A DNA stretch of 64,000 bases. It comes from Siphonodentalium dalli (taxonomy: Eukaryota > Mollusca > Scaphopoda > Gadilida > Siphonodentaliidae). The position numbers and the translations under genes are program-made. This document shows positions 36,182 through 49,505 of the stretch, piece by piece (the first letter of the stretch is position 1; the number at the start of each line of letters is the position of its first letter). Location of the stretch: contig CP136064.1 in the NCBI GenBank assembly GCA_032622095.1, forward strand, positions 193,721,948-193,785,947. The letters are read 5' to 3'. The notes beneath the pieces are model-generated. The model was not told where the DNA came from. It saw only the letters and a list, made by a program, of their open reading frames with translations, and did no database searches.

Positions 36182-36730
36182 GAGAGCATTGACCCCTAAT
36201 CCTCCCATCATTGTAGTCATTGTAATCCAGTCTGGTATGTTCACCTTAACATTTTGGCGGGACGAAACGAGAAATTGCTTCCTACATATCGATATATGAA
36301 TTCCTCGATAACCTGAAACAAATACTTGCTTCAGCAACAACGATATCTCAATGCATTTGATAATCGGAAGCCATTATTTTCTTAACCAGTAAATATTCGA
36401 AACAGCCCCGGCCATACCCCCATCATTAGTGACATATTTAATATAAGCCCATGATTACAACCAATACATATGTAGTAACACATATCCATGTAGATGCATC
36501 CCATAAGTGGTTTGGATACTTTATTTTTCTATTATGAAGTACATTCTATCCTTTTCATTATCATTTCACTTCATTAGTTGCCACTTCATGTTTATATATG
36601 TAGGGGCGACAGGAAGACGGCCCATCTGGGCCATGTCGCTCCTGTATAATATCATTTTTGTTTGTTTATTATCACCATTGTCATAAGCTTGTGAATATTA
36701 TACAAATAAACAATCATCATCAATCATCAT
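36182..36730 (+). other. LINE 3' untranslated region with (ATC)n-type tail
   Basis: Follows the LINE stop and contains a possible hairpin (GGGGCGACAGGAAGACGGCCC). It ends in a short ATCATCATCAATCATCAT repeat, as is usual for LINEs whose tails are microsatellite-like rather than poly-A. The tail marks the 3' boundary. Confidence 0.65.
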
Positions 36731-36732
36731 AT

Positions 36733-37015
36733 TGTCCACTGACACAAAAGTTGTCTGATTTCATCCTCTTTACAAAATATTCTCTAAACACCTATTTTCC
36801 CAGGTGACACTGATCTGTCGCTGGCAGTCTCTCTATATATCTGATTCCTTGTCTTTCTGTATCGTAGTTGTTATACTGTTCGCTGACACAATAGTTGTCT
36901 CATTTCATCCTCTTTACCAAAATCTTCTTTAAACACCCTTTTCCCAGGTGACACTGATCTGCCACCGGCAGTCTCTATATATATCTGATTCTTTGTATTT
37001 CTGTATCGGACTGGA
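36733..37015. repeat. Tandem duplication, ~144-bp unit, two copies
   Basis: TTGTCTGATTTCATCCTCTT at 36751 recurs as TTGTCTCATTTCATCCTCTT at 36895. Each is followed by CCCAGGTGACACTGATCTG and GGCAGTCTCTATATAT. It sits directly downstream of the LINE tail. Confidence 0.8.
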
Positions 37016-38400
37016 GAAACTCACCCAGTCAATTTAAATAAAGCTACATGAGCGAGGCAAAGGTCTATGGCTGGAAACAGCTGCCATAAAGAACAACACA
37101 CAGGAAAGAAAGTTCTGGTGAAAAGTTAGATCACGAAATAGTTTGGCTTCACAAGAAGTTGAGGCACAGTGTTCATATATAAGCACAAATAGATCACCTT
37201 GCTAATCTGGCTAGGTACTGGGATCTAAGACGTCTAGACATATCGGACCACACAATCCACCTGAGATTGCACAATAATGAAGCCATATATACAATCACAG
37301 GCAAATGTAGTTGGCTTCTGGAAATAATCAATGGTTGCAGTAAGACCAATTCTGCTTGAAGTGCCAATAATATATTCTATACAACGCCACACCCTCATTA
37401 AAGCGAAAAGGGAAGACGAGCAATGTCGAGCAGTACGCTGAATAAGATATAGAGCTGCTACATCAGACAGACTTGAATACTGATGGAGCAAATAAGAGAT
37501 ATCAGCGAGGAACTGGAAGGTAGAATAGGTAGAACAATTTCACCACGATTCTCTCAAGACCTTGCCCAAAACAGGCGGCAAACTCAAAGGACAGTGACAC
37601 TATTGGCGTCTCAATTTTCTGATAGACGAACTACACCTTGGGGAGACAATGACTGATTTAAGATATGTCTAAAGAGTCCAGGAGAGAGTAAATGACCTCT
37701 GCTACTAAAGTCCACAATAACACAAGAGACAAAGTCTAGAATGATGTCAAGTACTGGCCAGGATAGCCTAGCCGTACAGTCCCCTGAAACTGGCAACTAT
37801 ACCTACCATCCCACACCCACCCATACAACTCACCAACAACAATGAATGAAGAAAACAATCATCGAGAGAGAAGATGGGTGTACTATAAAAAAAAAACTAT
37901 GTTGACACACGAAGTGCCGATAAAACTGGCAATGGCAAACAGAAGAGTGTCTGCCAGCACATTAATGCATGCTGTAAATAATGCTGAATTATCACATAAG
38001 ATCCATACGGGTGCTCTAATAGGTCAAGCCTCAAACTACAAGCAAGAAAGGCTGAGGAATAAACTGGCATAAAAAAGAACATATCTCCTAGCCAATAACA
38101 GAAAAAGCACATCAAACTCTCTATCCGTACTAGGTGAAGAAAAAATTCAACAACTGAGAGCAAAATAAATATCTCATTTCCTAGTAGATCCGAATCCACT
38201 AATAAAGGTTACTATATAAAAATGAACTAATCAATGAAGAATCTGCTATATAAACTGATATAAACACCCGGACCGGTGCCGATCGACCTGGTTATTAAAA
38301 CAATAATCATCATGAATTACGAACAGCTCAATCTAAGACTAAGGGGTGTATATAAAGTGGACTGAGTTGAGTTATGATTCTTACAATCATAAAATTGCAA
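37016..38400. other. Unassigned, possibly decayed retroelement
   Basis: Frames are broken and no conserved motif is recognised. An AATAATCATCATG stretch near 38300 resembles a LINE tail. It is immediately followed by the Gypsy integrase remnant, so the 3' part may be more of that element. Confidence 0.35.
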
Positions 38401-39262
38401 CATAGTTCACATCATGGCACGAAAAGACCAAAAACCATGCGAGGCAAACAGTGTATTGACCAAACATGACGACCGACATCGAGAGCTATATTGCGAAATG
38501 TGACATTTGTGTGAAGCATAGCACTGCAAATCAGAAGGAACCACTGCAAACATCATGACATTCCTGCACTCCCATGGAAAAAGGTTGGAACAGACATATT
38601 ATCTGATGATTATGGACTATCACTCGAAATTCCCAGAGACATGTTTGTTATCATCCTTGAAGACGTGCAGTGTCATAAATAGCCTGAAATCGGTGTTCAG
38701 TAGAATGGAATATCGATGAGCATGGTCTATGACAATGCACCAAATCTGACAAGTGAAGAGAGGTACATGTTCGCCAAATGGGGCATCACAATAACAACGT
38801 CGTCACATCATAACCCTCTAAGAAATGGACTTGTCGAGCGCAATATTCAGACAATAAAAACATTCTAAAACATGTGAAGACACGGGTGAGGATCCACACC
38901 TGGCAATATTTTCGCAATACACCTATCGCACATGGAATGCCACCATCTGCTGACATTCTATTCGGAAGAAAGCTGAGAACACGCATACCAGTGAGCAATA
39001 AAGTTCTTAAACCTAAAACAAAACCAGATGTGTGTCGAGAAAGAAAACAGAAGCAGAAATATGTACTTGATCGATTGGTCAAAAAACTAACGCCTCAAAC
39101 AACAGGACAAATCATTAGAATGAGTACTGTGAAAACCAAGGAGTTGATACCGGCAACGGTGAAGGACATTTCAGATGCGCCGAACTCATATATCATAGAA
39201 ACATGGAATAGACCAGACAGCCTGTATAAATTCACTTTGTACAAAGACCATACGCTTGCGAC
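38401..39262 (+). pseudogene. Gypsy-type LTR retrotransposon integrase remnant
   Basis: Read across frames, the order is that of a retroviral-type integrase. A HHCC zinc-binding domain comes first (HSSHHGTKRPKTMRG, then IAKCDICVKH). The catalytic core follows: VGTDIL (first Asp) about 38590, VYDNAP (second Asp) about 38731, and GLVERNIQTIK (Glu) about 38830. The last two acids are separated by 34 residues, close to the DD35E norm. Next come IAHGMPPSADILFGRKLRT and a C-terminal region in an open frame to 39305. Stops and frameshifts near 38440, 38560, 38710 and 38866 make it non-functional. No LTRs were identified. The Gypsy assignment rests on the YRNTP-like stretch and GRKLRT. Confidence 0.8.
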
Positions 39263-39305
39263 ATGTACTATACATGACACTATTTGTTACTTTTACAGTA
39301 TTTAA

Positions 39306-41925
39306 TGTATTATTATATCAATCTCTCCGTAGACGGAGGTAATAAATAAATAAATATACAAACATAATATTTGGTGATTATGATCAAGACATAACTCATA
39401 GTACCATCATACGTAGCCCAACTCTTAATTCACAAACCTGACGTGGCAGAATCTCAAGAGATATGACCATGAATATAACTGGATATGTCGATATGAACAA
39501 TATTCTCAGTGACTGCAAATACCAGAACTCAGAACCCGACAGACATCTTAGATCTTATGCTACAACAGTATTCTCAATTCTCCAATAATGATAACACTGT
39601 CATTGCCATCAAGCCACGCCGGAGTCCAGTAGGAGTCGATGTCAGCGTTTATTGGTATACATGCTTACAAGTTAAGGGACGGGCATGTGTTCACATACAG
39701 GTTAATTACATTCTACTTTGTCTGCGTTGGCGGTCAGGAAAAACCAACGAAAAACCCCTTTGGGGGGGGGGGGACGATGGAAACCTGCTTTCCGAAACCA
39801 ACATCTCTAACGCAGCTCGAATGTTCGGAAATTCATTCTAATTGATCAATTGTGCAACACAAACCTGTGCACACACTATATAATATATAAATATAAATTA
39901 ACATATATAAAATGTTCAAATATATACACTATGCTCGTGATCGAATGAAGCATTATATGCGCTTAATATAAATGACTATAAAACTATTTCTTCATAAATA
40001 AGGTGCGATAGGCACATTTCAAAGTTGCAATTAACTTTTATTAATGATTGTTCAACAAAATTCAACGTCAATTGTCTATAATATGCATGATTTCATGCTT
40101 TATAAGAATATATGTTTCTCAGATATAGTTTCAACATAAACATCTCCTTACGTTATTGAACCGTCAATCCATAACATTACTCAAATGTTTGAAACAAAAA
40201 TTGGAGCTGACCCGACCGACAAGGCGCTTTGGATAGAAATGACAACAAACGCTCTATAACAGCGTGATCTCTTTCCATTGTTCATGCACGAAGCGATAAT
40301 ACATCGCTCACTCATTATCCCGAATAGCGAATACACTAGTTTTCGGCTAATGTGCTTTGCACTAAACGCTGAAAAATTATCATTAACATGACTCACCCAA
40401 TTGTCGCGTTATAGCATTGTAATCATTAGCACCGACTAACTATCAGGGCAGCGTGAACAGATGCTGACTAAGATATTGAAATGCGAACATATGGAAGTGT
40501 TTCGCAATGATATATACAATGGCGATAGACCGATATGGAAAAATAAACTACGAACTTATAGGATATTTAAAGATGAATACAAAATTGAGCCATATGTCAT
40601 TCATACATGATCACAAATTGCTCGCGAACTGTTTTCTAGATGCGCGTGAGCAACCACATATTGGCAATAGAAAAGGGAAGGTATCGACAACCAGTAATAC
40701 CATTAGAAAATTGACTCTGTCCCATGTGTGTCAAACAATGTATCTAAAATGAAATGCATATTATCACTGAATGTAACGCATACGATGATTTAGAATCTAA
40801 TTTATTCAGCGAGAGTGAGAAACACGATAGTGAATTCAATAATTTGAATGATGCAGATAAAATTTGCACTGATTATGAGAAATGATAATATTAAATTAAT
40901 TTACAAAGTTTACAACATAGTTCGGCTGTCCTTCCTTCGAAGGAATAATAACACTTGAAGAAATATTAATTATGTATATGATACTCATCAGTATCTTGCA
41001 ACTGCCAAATGGGGTATTTTGCAATAAATTTTTGTATCTTGGATGTATCTTGCAACAATGCTATAACAAATAACCAACTTCAAACTCAATTTACTCAAAG
41101 GGAACAGACCATCAAAAATAACCAACATCAACGGTATCACATTAAAAATCATGACATTTATTATCATCTAAACAAAGAGATAAAACATTTTAGAACCAAA
41201 GGTGAATAAAATGTGCATGCCACACATTTCCCAGTACAACATGGGACAGAAATTGCAATTATGACAACAATTCCAATTACCAACAAAAGGCACTCCATGA
41301 TATATCGACTGCAGCAGCTGACTGTAATCAGATGCAAATAATGCCACCACATCATTTTTAGAGTATGGCAGGGCCTCAACCGAAAGGACCATATATCCAA
41401 CAGGGAGCATAACACCATCAACATGTACGCCCATAACGATTCGGTACATCCATGTGCCCTCCTTGAATAAAAACACGCAAGAGAATCAATGTATACTATG
41501 TTCCTAGTAAATATCTGACACAACAACTGACAAACACCGAGGCACTACAAAAGTATGGAACGGGAAACCCAAATGCAATAAGAACTCGTCAAGTGAAAAT
41601 GCCGACACACCATCAGTCACGAAAGTTTAAGAAATACAATAGAACACTGTCCTGAGTAGGCTACCCGAACACAACGTGGAAGGAACGTATATTAATTAGG
41701 TCACAGGGAGACAACATAAAAAAAATCCCCAACAATAAACATTAACATAACAAACGAAATCCAAATGCTGCGAAAATTGCATCAATAAATATACAGAATA
41801 TAAGAACAAATAGAGCGCTGTTGATTGAAGCAAATCGTTTGTATACAAGAGTACTGGCTATATTAACTTGACGAAATAAGCAAACTAACGCCGACTTTCA
41901 AAAACTACAGCAAAGCAGTAGACCA
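39306..41925. other. No recognised gene
   Basis: Several short frames (longest 120 codons, minus strand 41164-41526) lack recognisable motifs. A short G-tract lies near 39763. Sequence style suggests decayed mobile DNA, but nothing can be named. Confidence 0.4.
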
Positions 41926-41928
41926 TAA

Positions 41929-44029
41929 GGGTACGTTCATATGCTGGCAAAATTGCACTGCAAACTGCAAACATTCCATCGGGGAGGGGCATTGCTAGAA
42001 CAGGTTGTACATACTTAATTATACGTGTATACGCGTCTCCGTTATACGCGAGGAATCGCATGGCGTGATATAAAGAGTCCGAAAGTGGTAGTTCGCAAGT
42101 CAGAAATGTGGGAGCCAGGGGAAGGGTGTTGGCAAAATGGACACAAACAGTGTCGCCAACTCACATAACGCATATAAGATTTATGGAGGCACGGACTCAG
42201 TATGAGTATTCGTTGTTTCAAAAGTGCTTAATTCAATGAGCTTGAACAATTTCTCATTTATTAGGGAAATTGCCAAACACTTTAGCTTTCCGCACTAGAA
42301 ACCACAAACTCCCTATAGAACTCGGTGCTTGGACGAATACCGATTATTCCGACAGAATCTGCACTCTATGTAATCTCGAAATCGGCGATGAATATCACAT
42401 GGTACTGACGTGTATAGGGAACTTAGCGAATTAAGAATAAAATATCTAAAACCCTACTTCTACCAAAGACCAAACACTTATAAATTAGCCGCTCTATTTA
42501 ACTCCCGAAATCATAAGACAGTTAAAAACCTGTCAGTATGTATTAGGAAGGTCCTTGCGATATTTAGGTCCCCCTGAGGCTTACTACCAGCAGCCTGTCG
42601 AACTTAAACAGTGTAGGTAAAGAATATCGTCCACCCCATTTCTACATGTATACCTGTAATGATATATACATTGTATTTTTGTATACAACTCTTCAGTAAT
42701 GTCTATATTGACGATCTGAATAAACTTAATTGAAAAAATCGGAATGACACGTTGAGAGGTCCCGATTTTCGCCAATGATGTAGGGGTTGGGACCCATTCA
42801 AACATCGTCTAGCCCAGGCTGCGATGATCGTATCCAAGATTCAATAAGATTTATTTCGTATTCAATATAATTATAATACATATATATCAACAGGACCCCA
42901 CTGTATTGATGTAACGTAGTTGTTTTGAAAGTGATGTTGCTTGTGTCATGGTGAGGATCTTGGCAGTACTATACTGGTTAGTCTTTGGCATTGATAAAGC
43001 ATATATATACATGTATACAGCTATTCAGTCAATTGTGTATATATGTACAGGCTATTATTACGTAAATTTAGTACTGACATAAAGCATATAAAAATACAAT
43101 CTAACTCGCATGGACAACGCTTGATAGCACAGTTTGTTAATATATTTGAGCATTAATTCTCAAGTATTTTCATATTTCAATCAAGGCAATACGTTGCCAC
43201 CATGGACGTGTGTCGTGTGTGGATCCTGAGAGTACAACAGATGGACATTTCATGACTGACACAATATAAGTTGGAAATTTCCTACCACTATAGTTTGAAT
43301 TTTGCGCTGATAATTTGATTTACCAAACAGTCCTGCAGTAAGTGTGATATTTGTTGTTTTTAGTCCGAAAGACGGATTTTGTTTTACTGAAATATAGCAA
43401 TCAGATGAGAATTATCAACTATAGGGGTGTTACGATGGGATTTTCCAATAGTTGGACAGTTTTATAATACAGATTCAGATTAAATAACGTTTATTTGTTA
43501 GAAGGGGGACTTTTCGTGCATGCAGTGGTAATTTTGTTCAGTTAATTGCCAATCATGGATGTTAGGTTAGGAATTTCCATCGACAGTTTTAAAGCTTGTG
43601 GTACCAGTTCAAAACACCAATACAAGGCGGTGGGTACCAATTGGATTTCTCGGAAAGTAGGAAAGTCGTCTGCTTTCTTCGTTGAGCCAAGTGCGGACCC
43701 ACCATCTCCTCTCTCGGTTGCGTTTATCGTACTCATATATCAGCAGCATCCCATCGGTGGAGCTGGTTGTAGCGATATCACATTCCAACATATCAAGTGA
43801 CATTATTTTCACTGGCCTAAGAATATCAACACGCACTGTGTTCTTAATATATCATAAAGAACTCAACGATGATCAAAGATATCACCAATCACGCTAAAAC
43901 CACTGTCGGAAATTGATCACAACTAACGCTGATTTGTTGACAACTGGTAGAAATTAATCCGTTTTGACAATTTTGCAGCTGGCATTTTTGCAGTTTGCAG
44001 TGCAATATTGCCAGCGTATGAACGTACCC
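41929..44029. mobile_element. TAA-flanked TIR element (2.1 kb) containing a LINE 3' end
   Basis: Left end GGGTACGTTCATATGCTGGC and right end GCCAGCGTATGAACGTACCC are inverse, with similarity over about 45-55 bp (also TTGCACTGCAAACTGCAAA). TAA flanks both sides (41926-41928, 44030-44032), suggesting a Harbinger-type duplication. The interior holds a LINE C-terminal remnant and sequence with no transposase. Confidence 0.7.
42261..42577 (+). pseudogene. LINE C-terminal domain remnant (CCHC zinc motif)
   Basis: Encodes LAFRTRNHKLPIELGAWTN, DRICTLCNLEIGDEYH and MVLTC: a C-x2-C...H...C arrangement. After one frameshift near 42423 it continues IKYLKPYFYQRPNTYKLAAL, NSRNHKTVKNLSVCIRKVL, to a TGA at 42575-42577. 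This C-terminal block, with HKLPIE and ICTLC, is typical of the region downstream of the reverse transcriptase in many invertebrate LINEs. Only the 3' end is present (5' truncation is usual for such insertions). Confidence 0.75.
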
Positions 44030-44095
44030 TAATGACCCGGACCACCATATATGAATATAATAGGTTATGGGGGTAACAACACTGTGATAAAATTA

Positions 44096-44290
44096 CCTCA
44101 ATAACATCATAAACCCAACTGAGGACGGAGGCAACACAATTACCTGTATCATTATAAAAAGCTCTCCAGTAAACATCTGCATAGTTAATGTCTTTATGAC
44201 ATGTAACTCCAATTCAGCAGAGCTAAAAGGGGAAGATGAAAATGACACACTAGAACAGATATATGCCATTATGATAAATTATGCTGATGT
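44096..44290 (+). pseudogene. Decayed LINE endonuclease fragment
   Basis: Reads INPTEDGGNTITCI, then SPVNICIVNVFMTCNSNSAE and LEQIYAIMINYADVK before two stops. The 'ICIVNVFMTC...LEQIY.I...Y.D' pattern resembles the central strand-helix region of LINE apurinic endonucleases. It is probably part of the same decayed LINE as the RT fragment at 49640, separated from it by the giant foldback. Confidence 0.45.
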
Positions 44291-44727
44291 AAAGTAATAA
44301 TAGCTGTCGATACTAAATCATCATTAAATAGACAAACACTTTGTGTAATTCTCTACAAAGATCGCAATCTGACAACACCCATGGATATACTCCCAGATAA
44401 CCTTCCGGCACCACAATTGAAAATCTCAATCAATAATTGATTTCTTTTTGGAATCTACAGAAACATGACACAATTCTAACAAATATTCATGTTAGCGATG
44501 ACTCAAATAATGTATCTGATGACGAGCTCATTGGAGTTTGAATGAAAATAATACATGTTGCATCGTCAAAAATACAAACCAATACCAACATGGTTAGGCC
44601 AAATCAAATAAACTGAAAAAAATGTGTTATAGATGTATATAGGCAATACACAAAAAGTCAGCTTAATTACATCAACTCAAGTAACAAAATTAACCTTCAG
44701 TAATCCATTAAAAACCTCTGCCTGATC

Positions 44728-44756
44728 TTGAGAGAGAGAGAGAGAGAGAGAGAGAG
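44728..44756. repeat. (GA)n microsatellite
   Basis: About 14 uninterrupted AG dinucleotides followed by a G run. Confidence 0.95.
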
Positions 44757-45159
44757 GGGGAGGTGGAACCACTCCACCAAAGGGCGCAAAACAACCCTAA
44801 AGGACATAGCCACCCTGAATGACATTTACCGATAGCACAAGCCATAAACCAAAAAAGCAAATAGCAAATTATGAATGGAAAATGGCAGGTAAACAGTCAG
44901 ACAAAAGTAATGCGTTCTTGAAAAGCTGAATCAATGTCTGCAAAAAAAAGCTCAGACGTGCACGGCGTCAGCAAGAAGCAGCAAAACGACCGAAATAGAG
45001 GGTCGCAGTATAACGCAGACCACATGACTGACGGATGTACCATCAACTTCAAAAGGATAGGCGAAAAAATAGCTATAAGAATCGATTCTGCGGGTCCTAC
45101 TAAAACCCGACCGCACCCGACCGCACCCGACCGCACCCGACCGCACCCGACCGGACCGC

Positions 45160-47453
45160 CCCCAGGGGTCCGAGCGAGATGGGGTTTGCACTAACGTGTA
45201 GAATGGACCCGATTGTACCAAAGTTCCAATCCCCAAGTCGATAGCTCGAGCGGTCACGGCACTGTTAACCCCTGACTGGCGGCCGTTTCCGCCAGGTACA
45301 GGAAATCCAAAAAGGCGCCGACCGCACCTCCCCTGACTGCCTGACCACGGAAATTGACATTATATCATGAAGTGAATACCCATATTCATACATGGGCGAT
45401 CGGACAAGTCGCTAGCTGCAGCGGAAGTGAATAAATTAACCCATACGCTGCTGCCGAATTCGCTATAAATGTACGCAAAAACGCCGAAATTAACACCCGC
45501 CGACCGGACCGCCCCTAGGGGACCGAGCGAGATGGGGTTTGCAATAACGTGTAGAATGGACCCGAATGTACCAAAGTTCCAATCCCCAAGTCGATAGCTC
45601 GAGCGGTCACGGCACTGTTAACCCCTGACTGGCGGCCGTTTCCGCCAGGTACAGGAAATCCGAAAAGGCGCCGACCGCACCTCCCCTGACTGCCTGACCA
45701 CGGAAATTGACATTATATCACGAAGAGAATACACATATGCATACATGGGCGATCGGACAAGTCGCTAGCTGCAGCGGAAGTGAATAAATTAACCCATACG
45801 CTGCTGCCGAATTCGCTATAAATGTACGCAAAAACGCCGAAATTAACACCCGCCGACCGGACCGCCCCTAGGGGACCGAGCGAGATGGGGTTTGCACTAA
45901 CGTGTAGAATGGACCCGATTGTACCAAAGTTCCAATCCCCAAGTCGATAGCTCGAGCGGTCACGGCACTGCTAACCCCTGACTGGCGGCCGTTTCCGCCA
46001 GGTACAGGAAATCCGAAAAGGCGCCGACCGCACCTCCCCTGACTGCCTAACCACGGAAATTGACATTATATCATGAAGAGAATACCAATATGCATATATG
46101 GGCGATCGGACAAGTCGCTAGCTGCAGCGGAAGTGAATAAATTAACCCATACGCTGCTGCCGAATTCGCTATAAATGTACGCAAAAACGCCGAAATTAAC
46201 ACCCGCCGACCGGACCGCCCCTAGGGGACCGAGCGAGATGGGGTTTGCAATAACGTGTAGAATGGACCCGAATGTACCAAAGTTCCAATCCCCAAGTTGA
46301 TAGCTCGAGCGGTCACGGCACTGTTAACCCCTGACTGGCGGCCGTTTCCGCCAGGTACAGGAAATCCGAAAAGGCGCCGACCGCACCTCCCCTGACTGCC
46401 TGACCACGGAAATTGACATTATATCATGACGTGAATACCCATATGCATACATGGGCGATCGGACAAGTCGCTAGCTGCAGCGGAAGTGAATACATTAACC
46501 CATACGCTGCTGCCGAATTCGCTATAAATGTACGCAAAAACGCCGAAATTAACACCCGCCGACCGGACCGCCCCTAGGGATCCGAGCGAGATGGGGTTTG
46601 CACTAACGTGTAGAATGGACCCGAATGTACCAAAGTCCCGATCCCCAAGTCGATAGCTCGAGCGGTCACGGCACTGTTAACCCCTGACTGGCGGCCGTTT
46701 CCGCCAGGTACAGGAAATCCGAAAAGGCGCCGACCGCACCTCCCCTGACTGCCTGACCACGGAAATTGACATTATATCATGAAGTGAATACCCATATGCA
46801 TACATGGGCGATCGGACAAGTAGCTAGCTGCAGCGGAAGTGAATACATTAACCCATACGCTGCTGCCGAATTCGCTATAAATGTACGCAAAAACGCCGAA
46901 ATTAACACCCGCCGACCGGACCGTCCCTAGGGATCCGAGCGAGATGGGGTTTACACTAACGTGTAGAATTGACCCGAATGTACCAAAGTTCCAATCCCCA
47001 AGTCGATAGCTCGAGCGGTCACGGCACTGTTAACCCCTGACTGGCGGCCGTTTCCGCCAGGTACAGGAAATCCGAAAAGGCGCCGACCGCACCTCCCCTG
47101 ACTGCCTGACCACGGAAATTGACATTATATCACGAAGAGAATACCCATATGCATACATGGGCGATCGGACAAGTCGCTAGCTGCAGCGGAAGTGAATAAA
47201 TTAAATCCATACGCTGCTGCCGAATTCGCTATAAATGTACGCAAAAACGCCGAAATTAACACCCGCCGACCGGACCGCCCCTAGGGGACCGAGCGTGATG
47301 GGGTTTGCACTATCGTGTAGAATGGACCCGAATGTACCAAAGTTCCAATCCCCAAGTCGATAGCTCGAGCGGTCACGGCACTGTTAACCCCTGACTGGCG
47401 GCCGTTTCCGCCAGGTACAGGAAATCCGAAAAGGCGCCGGCCGCACCTCCCCT
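45160..47453. repeat. Left satellite array, 353-bp unit
   Basis: The anchor CGAGCGAGATGGGGTTTGCA recurs at 45171, 45524, 45877, 46230, 46583, 46936 and 47290 (the last with one change). Spacing is 353, with one 354. Each unit contains an inverted motif CTGGCGGCCGTTTCCGCCAG, the phrase GTCGATAGCTCGAGCGGTCA, and GCGATCGGACAAGTCGCTAG. Units are nearly identical. The seventh stops after CACCTCCCCTG. Confidence 0.93.
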
Positions 47454-49505
47454 GGGTTAATTTATTCACTTCCGCTGCAGCTAGCGACTTGTCCGATCGC
47501 CCATGTATGCATATGGGCATTCACTTCATTATATAATGTCCATTTCCGTGGTCAGGCAGTCAGGGGAGGTGGGGTCGGTGCCTTTTTGGATTTCCCGTAC
47601 CTGGCGGAAACGGCCGCCAGTCAGGGGTTAACAGTGCCGTGACCGCTCGAGCTATCGACTTGGGGATTGGAACTTTGGTACATTCGGTTCCATTCTACAC
47701 GTTAGTGCAAACCCCATCTCGCTCGGTCCCATAGGGGCGGTCCGGTCGGCGGGTGTTAATTTCGGCGTTTTTGCGTACATTTATAGCGAATTCGGCAGCA
47801 GCGTATGGGTTAATTTATTCACTTCCGCTGCAGCTAGCGACTTGTCTGATCGCCCATGTATGCATATGGGTATTCTCTTCATGATATAATGTCAATTTCC
47901 GTGGTCAGGCAGTCAGGGGAGGTGCGGTCGGCGCCTTTTCGGATTTCCTGTACCTGGCGGAAACGGCCGCCAGTCAGGGGTTAACAGTGCCGTGACCGCT
48001 CGAGCTATCGACTTGGGGATTGGAACTTTGGTACAATCGGGTCCATTCTACACGTTAGTGCAAACCCCATCTCGCTCGGCCCCCTAGGGGCGGTCTGGTC
48101 GGCGGGTGTTAATTTCGGCGTTTTTGCGTACATTTATAGCGAATTCGGCAGCAGCGTATGGGTTAATTTATTCACTTCCGCTGCAGATAGCGACTTGTCC
48201 GATCGCCCATGTATGCATATGGGTATTCTCTTCATGATATAATGTCAATTTCCGTGGTCAGGCAGTCAGGGGAGGTGCGGCCGGCGCCTTTTCGGATTTC
48301 CTGTACCTGGCGGAAACGGCCGCCAGTCAGGGGTTAACAGTGCCGTGACCGCTCGAGCTATCGACTTGGGGATTGGAACTTTGGTACATTCGGGTCCATT
48401 CTATACGTTAGTGCAAACCCCATCTCGCTCGGTCCCCTAGGGGCGGTCCGGTCGGCGGTGTTAATTTCGGCGTTTTTGCGTACATTTATAGCGAATTCGG
48501 CAGCAGCGTATGGGTTAATTTATTCACTTCCGCTGCAGCTAGCGACTTGTCCGATCGCCCATGTATGCATATGGGTATTCTCTTCATGAGATAATGTCAA
48601 TTTCCGTGGTCAGGCAGTCAGGGAAGGTGCGGTCGGCGCCTTTTCGGATTTCCTGTACCTGGCGGAAACGGCCGCCAGTCAGGGGTTAACAGTGCCGTGA
48701 CCGCTCGAGCTATCGACTTGGGGATTGGAACTTTGGTACAATCGGTTCCATTCTACACGTTAGTGCAAACCCCATCTCGCTCGGTCCCCTAGGGGCGGTC
48801 CGGTCGGCGGGTGTTAATTTCGGCGTTTTTGCGTACATTTATAGCGAATTCGGCAGCAGCGTATGGGTTAATTTATTCACTTCCGCTGCAGATAGCGACT
48901 TGTCCGATCGCCCATGTATGCATATGGGTATTCTCTTCATGATATAATGTCAATTTCCGTGGTCAGGCAGTCAGGGGAGGTGCGGTCGGCGCCTTTTCGG
49001 ATTTCCTGTACCTGGCGGAAACGGCCGCCAGTCAGGGGTTAACAGTGCCGTGACCGCTCGAGCTATCGACTTGGGGATTGGAACTTTGGTACAATCGGTT
49101 CCATTCTACACGATAGTGCAAACCCCATCTCGCTCGGTCCCCTAGGGGCGGTCCGGTCGGCGGGTGTTAATTTCGGCGTTTTTGCGTACATTTATAGCGA
49201 ATTCGGCAGCAGCGTATGGGTTAATTTATTCACTTCCGCTGCAGCTAGCGACTTGTCCGATCGCCCATGGATGCATATGGGTATTCACTTCATGATATAA
49301 TGTCCATTTCCGTGGTCAGGCAGTCAGGGGAGGTGCGGTCGGCGCCTTTTTGGATTTCCTGTACCTGGCGGAACCGCCCGACAGTCAGGGGTTAACAGTG
49401 CCGTGACCGCTCGAGCTATCGACTTGGGGATTGGAACTTTGGTACAATCGGGTCCATTCTACACGTTAGTGCAAACCCCATCTCGCTCGGACCCCTGGGG
49501 GCGGT
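47454..49505. repeat. Right satellite array, 353-bp unit, inverted
   Basis: The inverse anchor ATCTCGCTCG occurs at 47716, 48069, 48422, 48774, 49127 and 49480 (spacing 352-353). The array starts within a unit at GGGTTAATTTATTCACTTCC. When folded against the left arm, about 106 nt (47455-47560) would remain unpaired at the centre. Confidence 0.93.

Noticed and set aside
41164-41526. 120-codon and overlapping 102-codon minus-strand frames
   Set aside because: Two frames are open over the same bases, hydrophobic and Cys-rich, with no motif. Not supported as genes.
45940-49430. Relationship between the 353-bp satellite and Helitron B through the shared GAGCTATCGACTTG phrase
   Set aside because: The shared stretch is about 14 bp with only loose similarity beyond it; not enough to claim common origin without alignment statistics.
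45160-49505. CRISPR-like regular repeat spacing
   Set aside because: The whole 353-bp unit is repeated, with no variable spacers, and the array is inverted at its centre. It is a satellite foldback in eukaryotic DNA.
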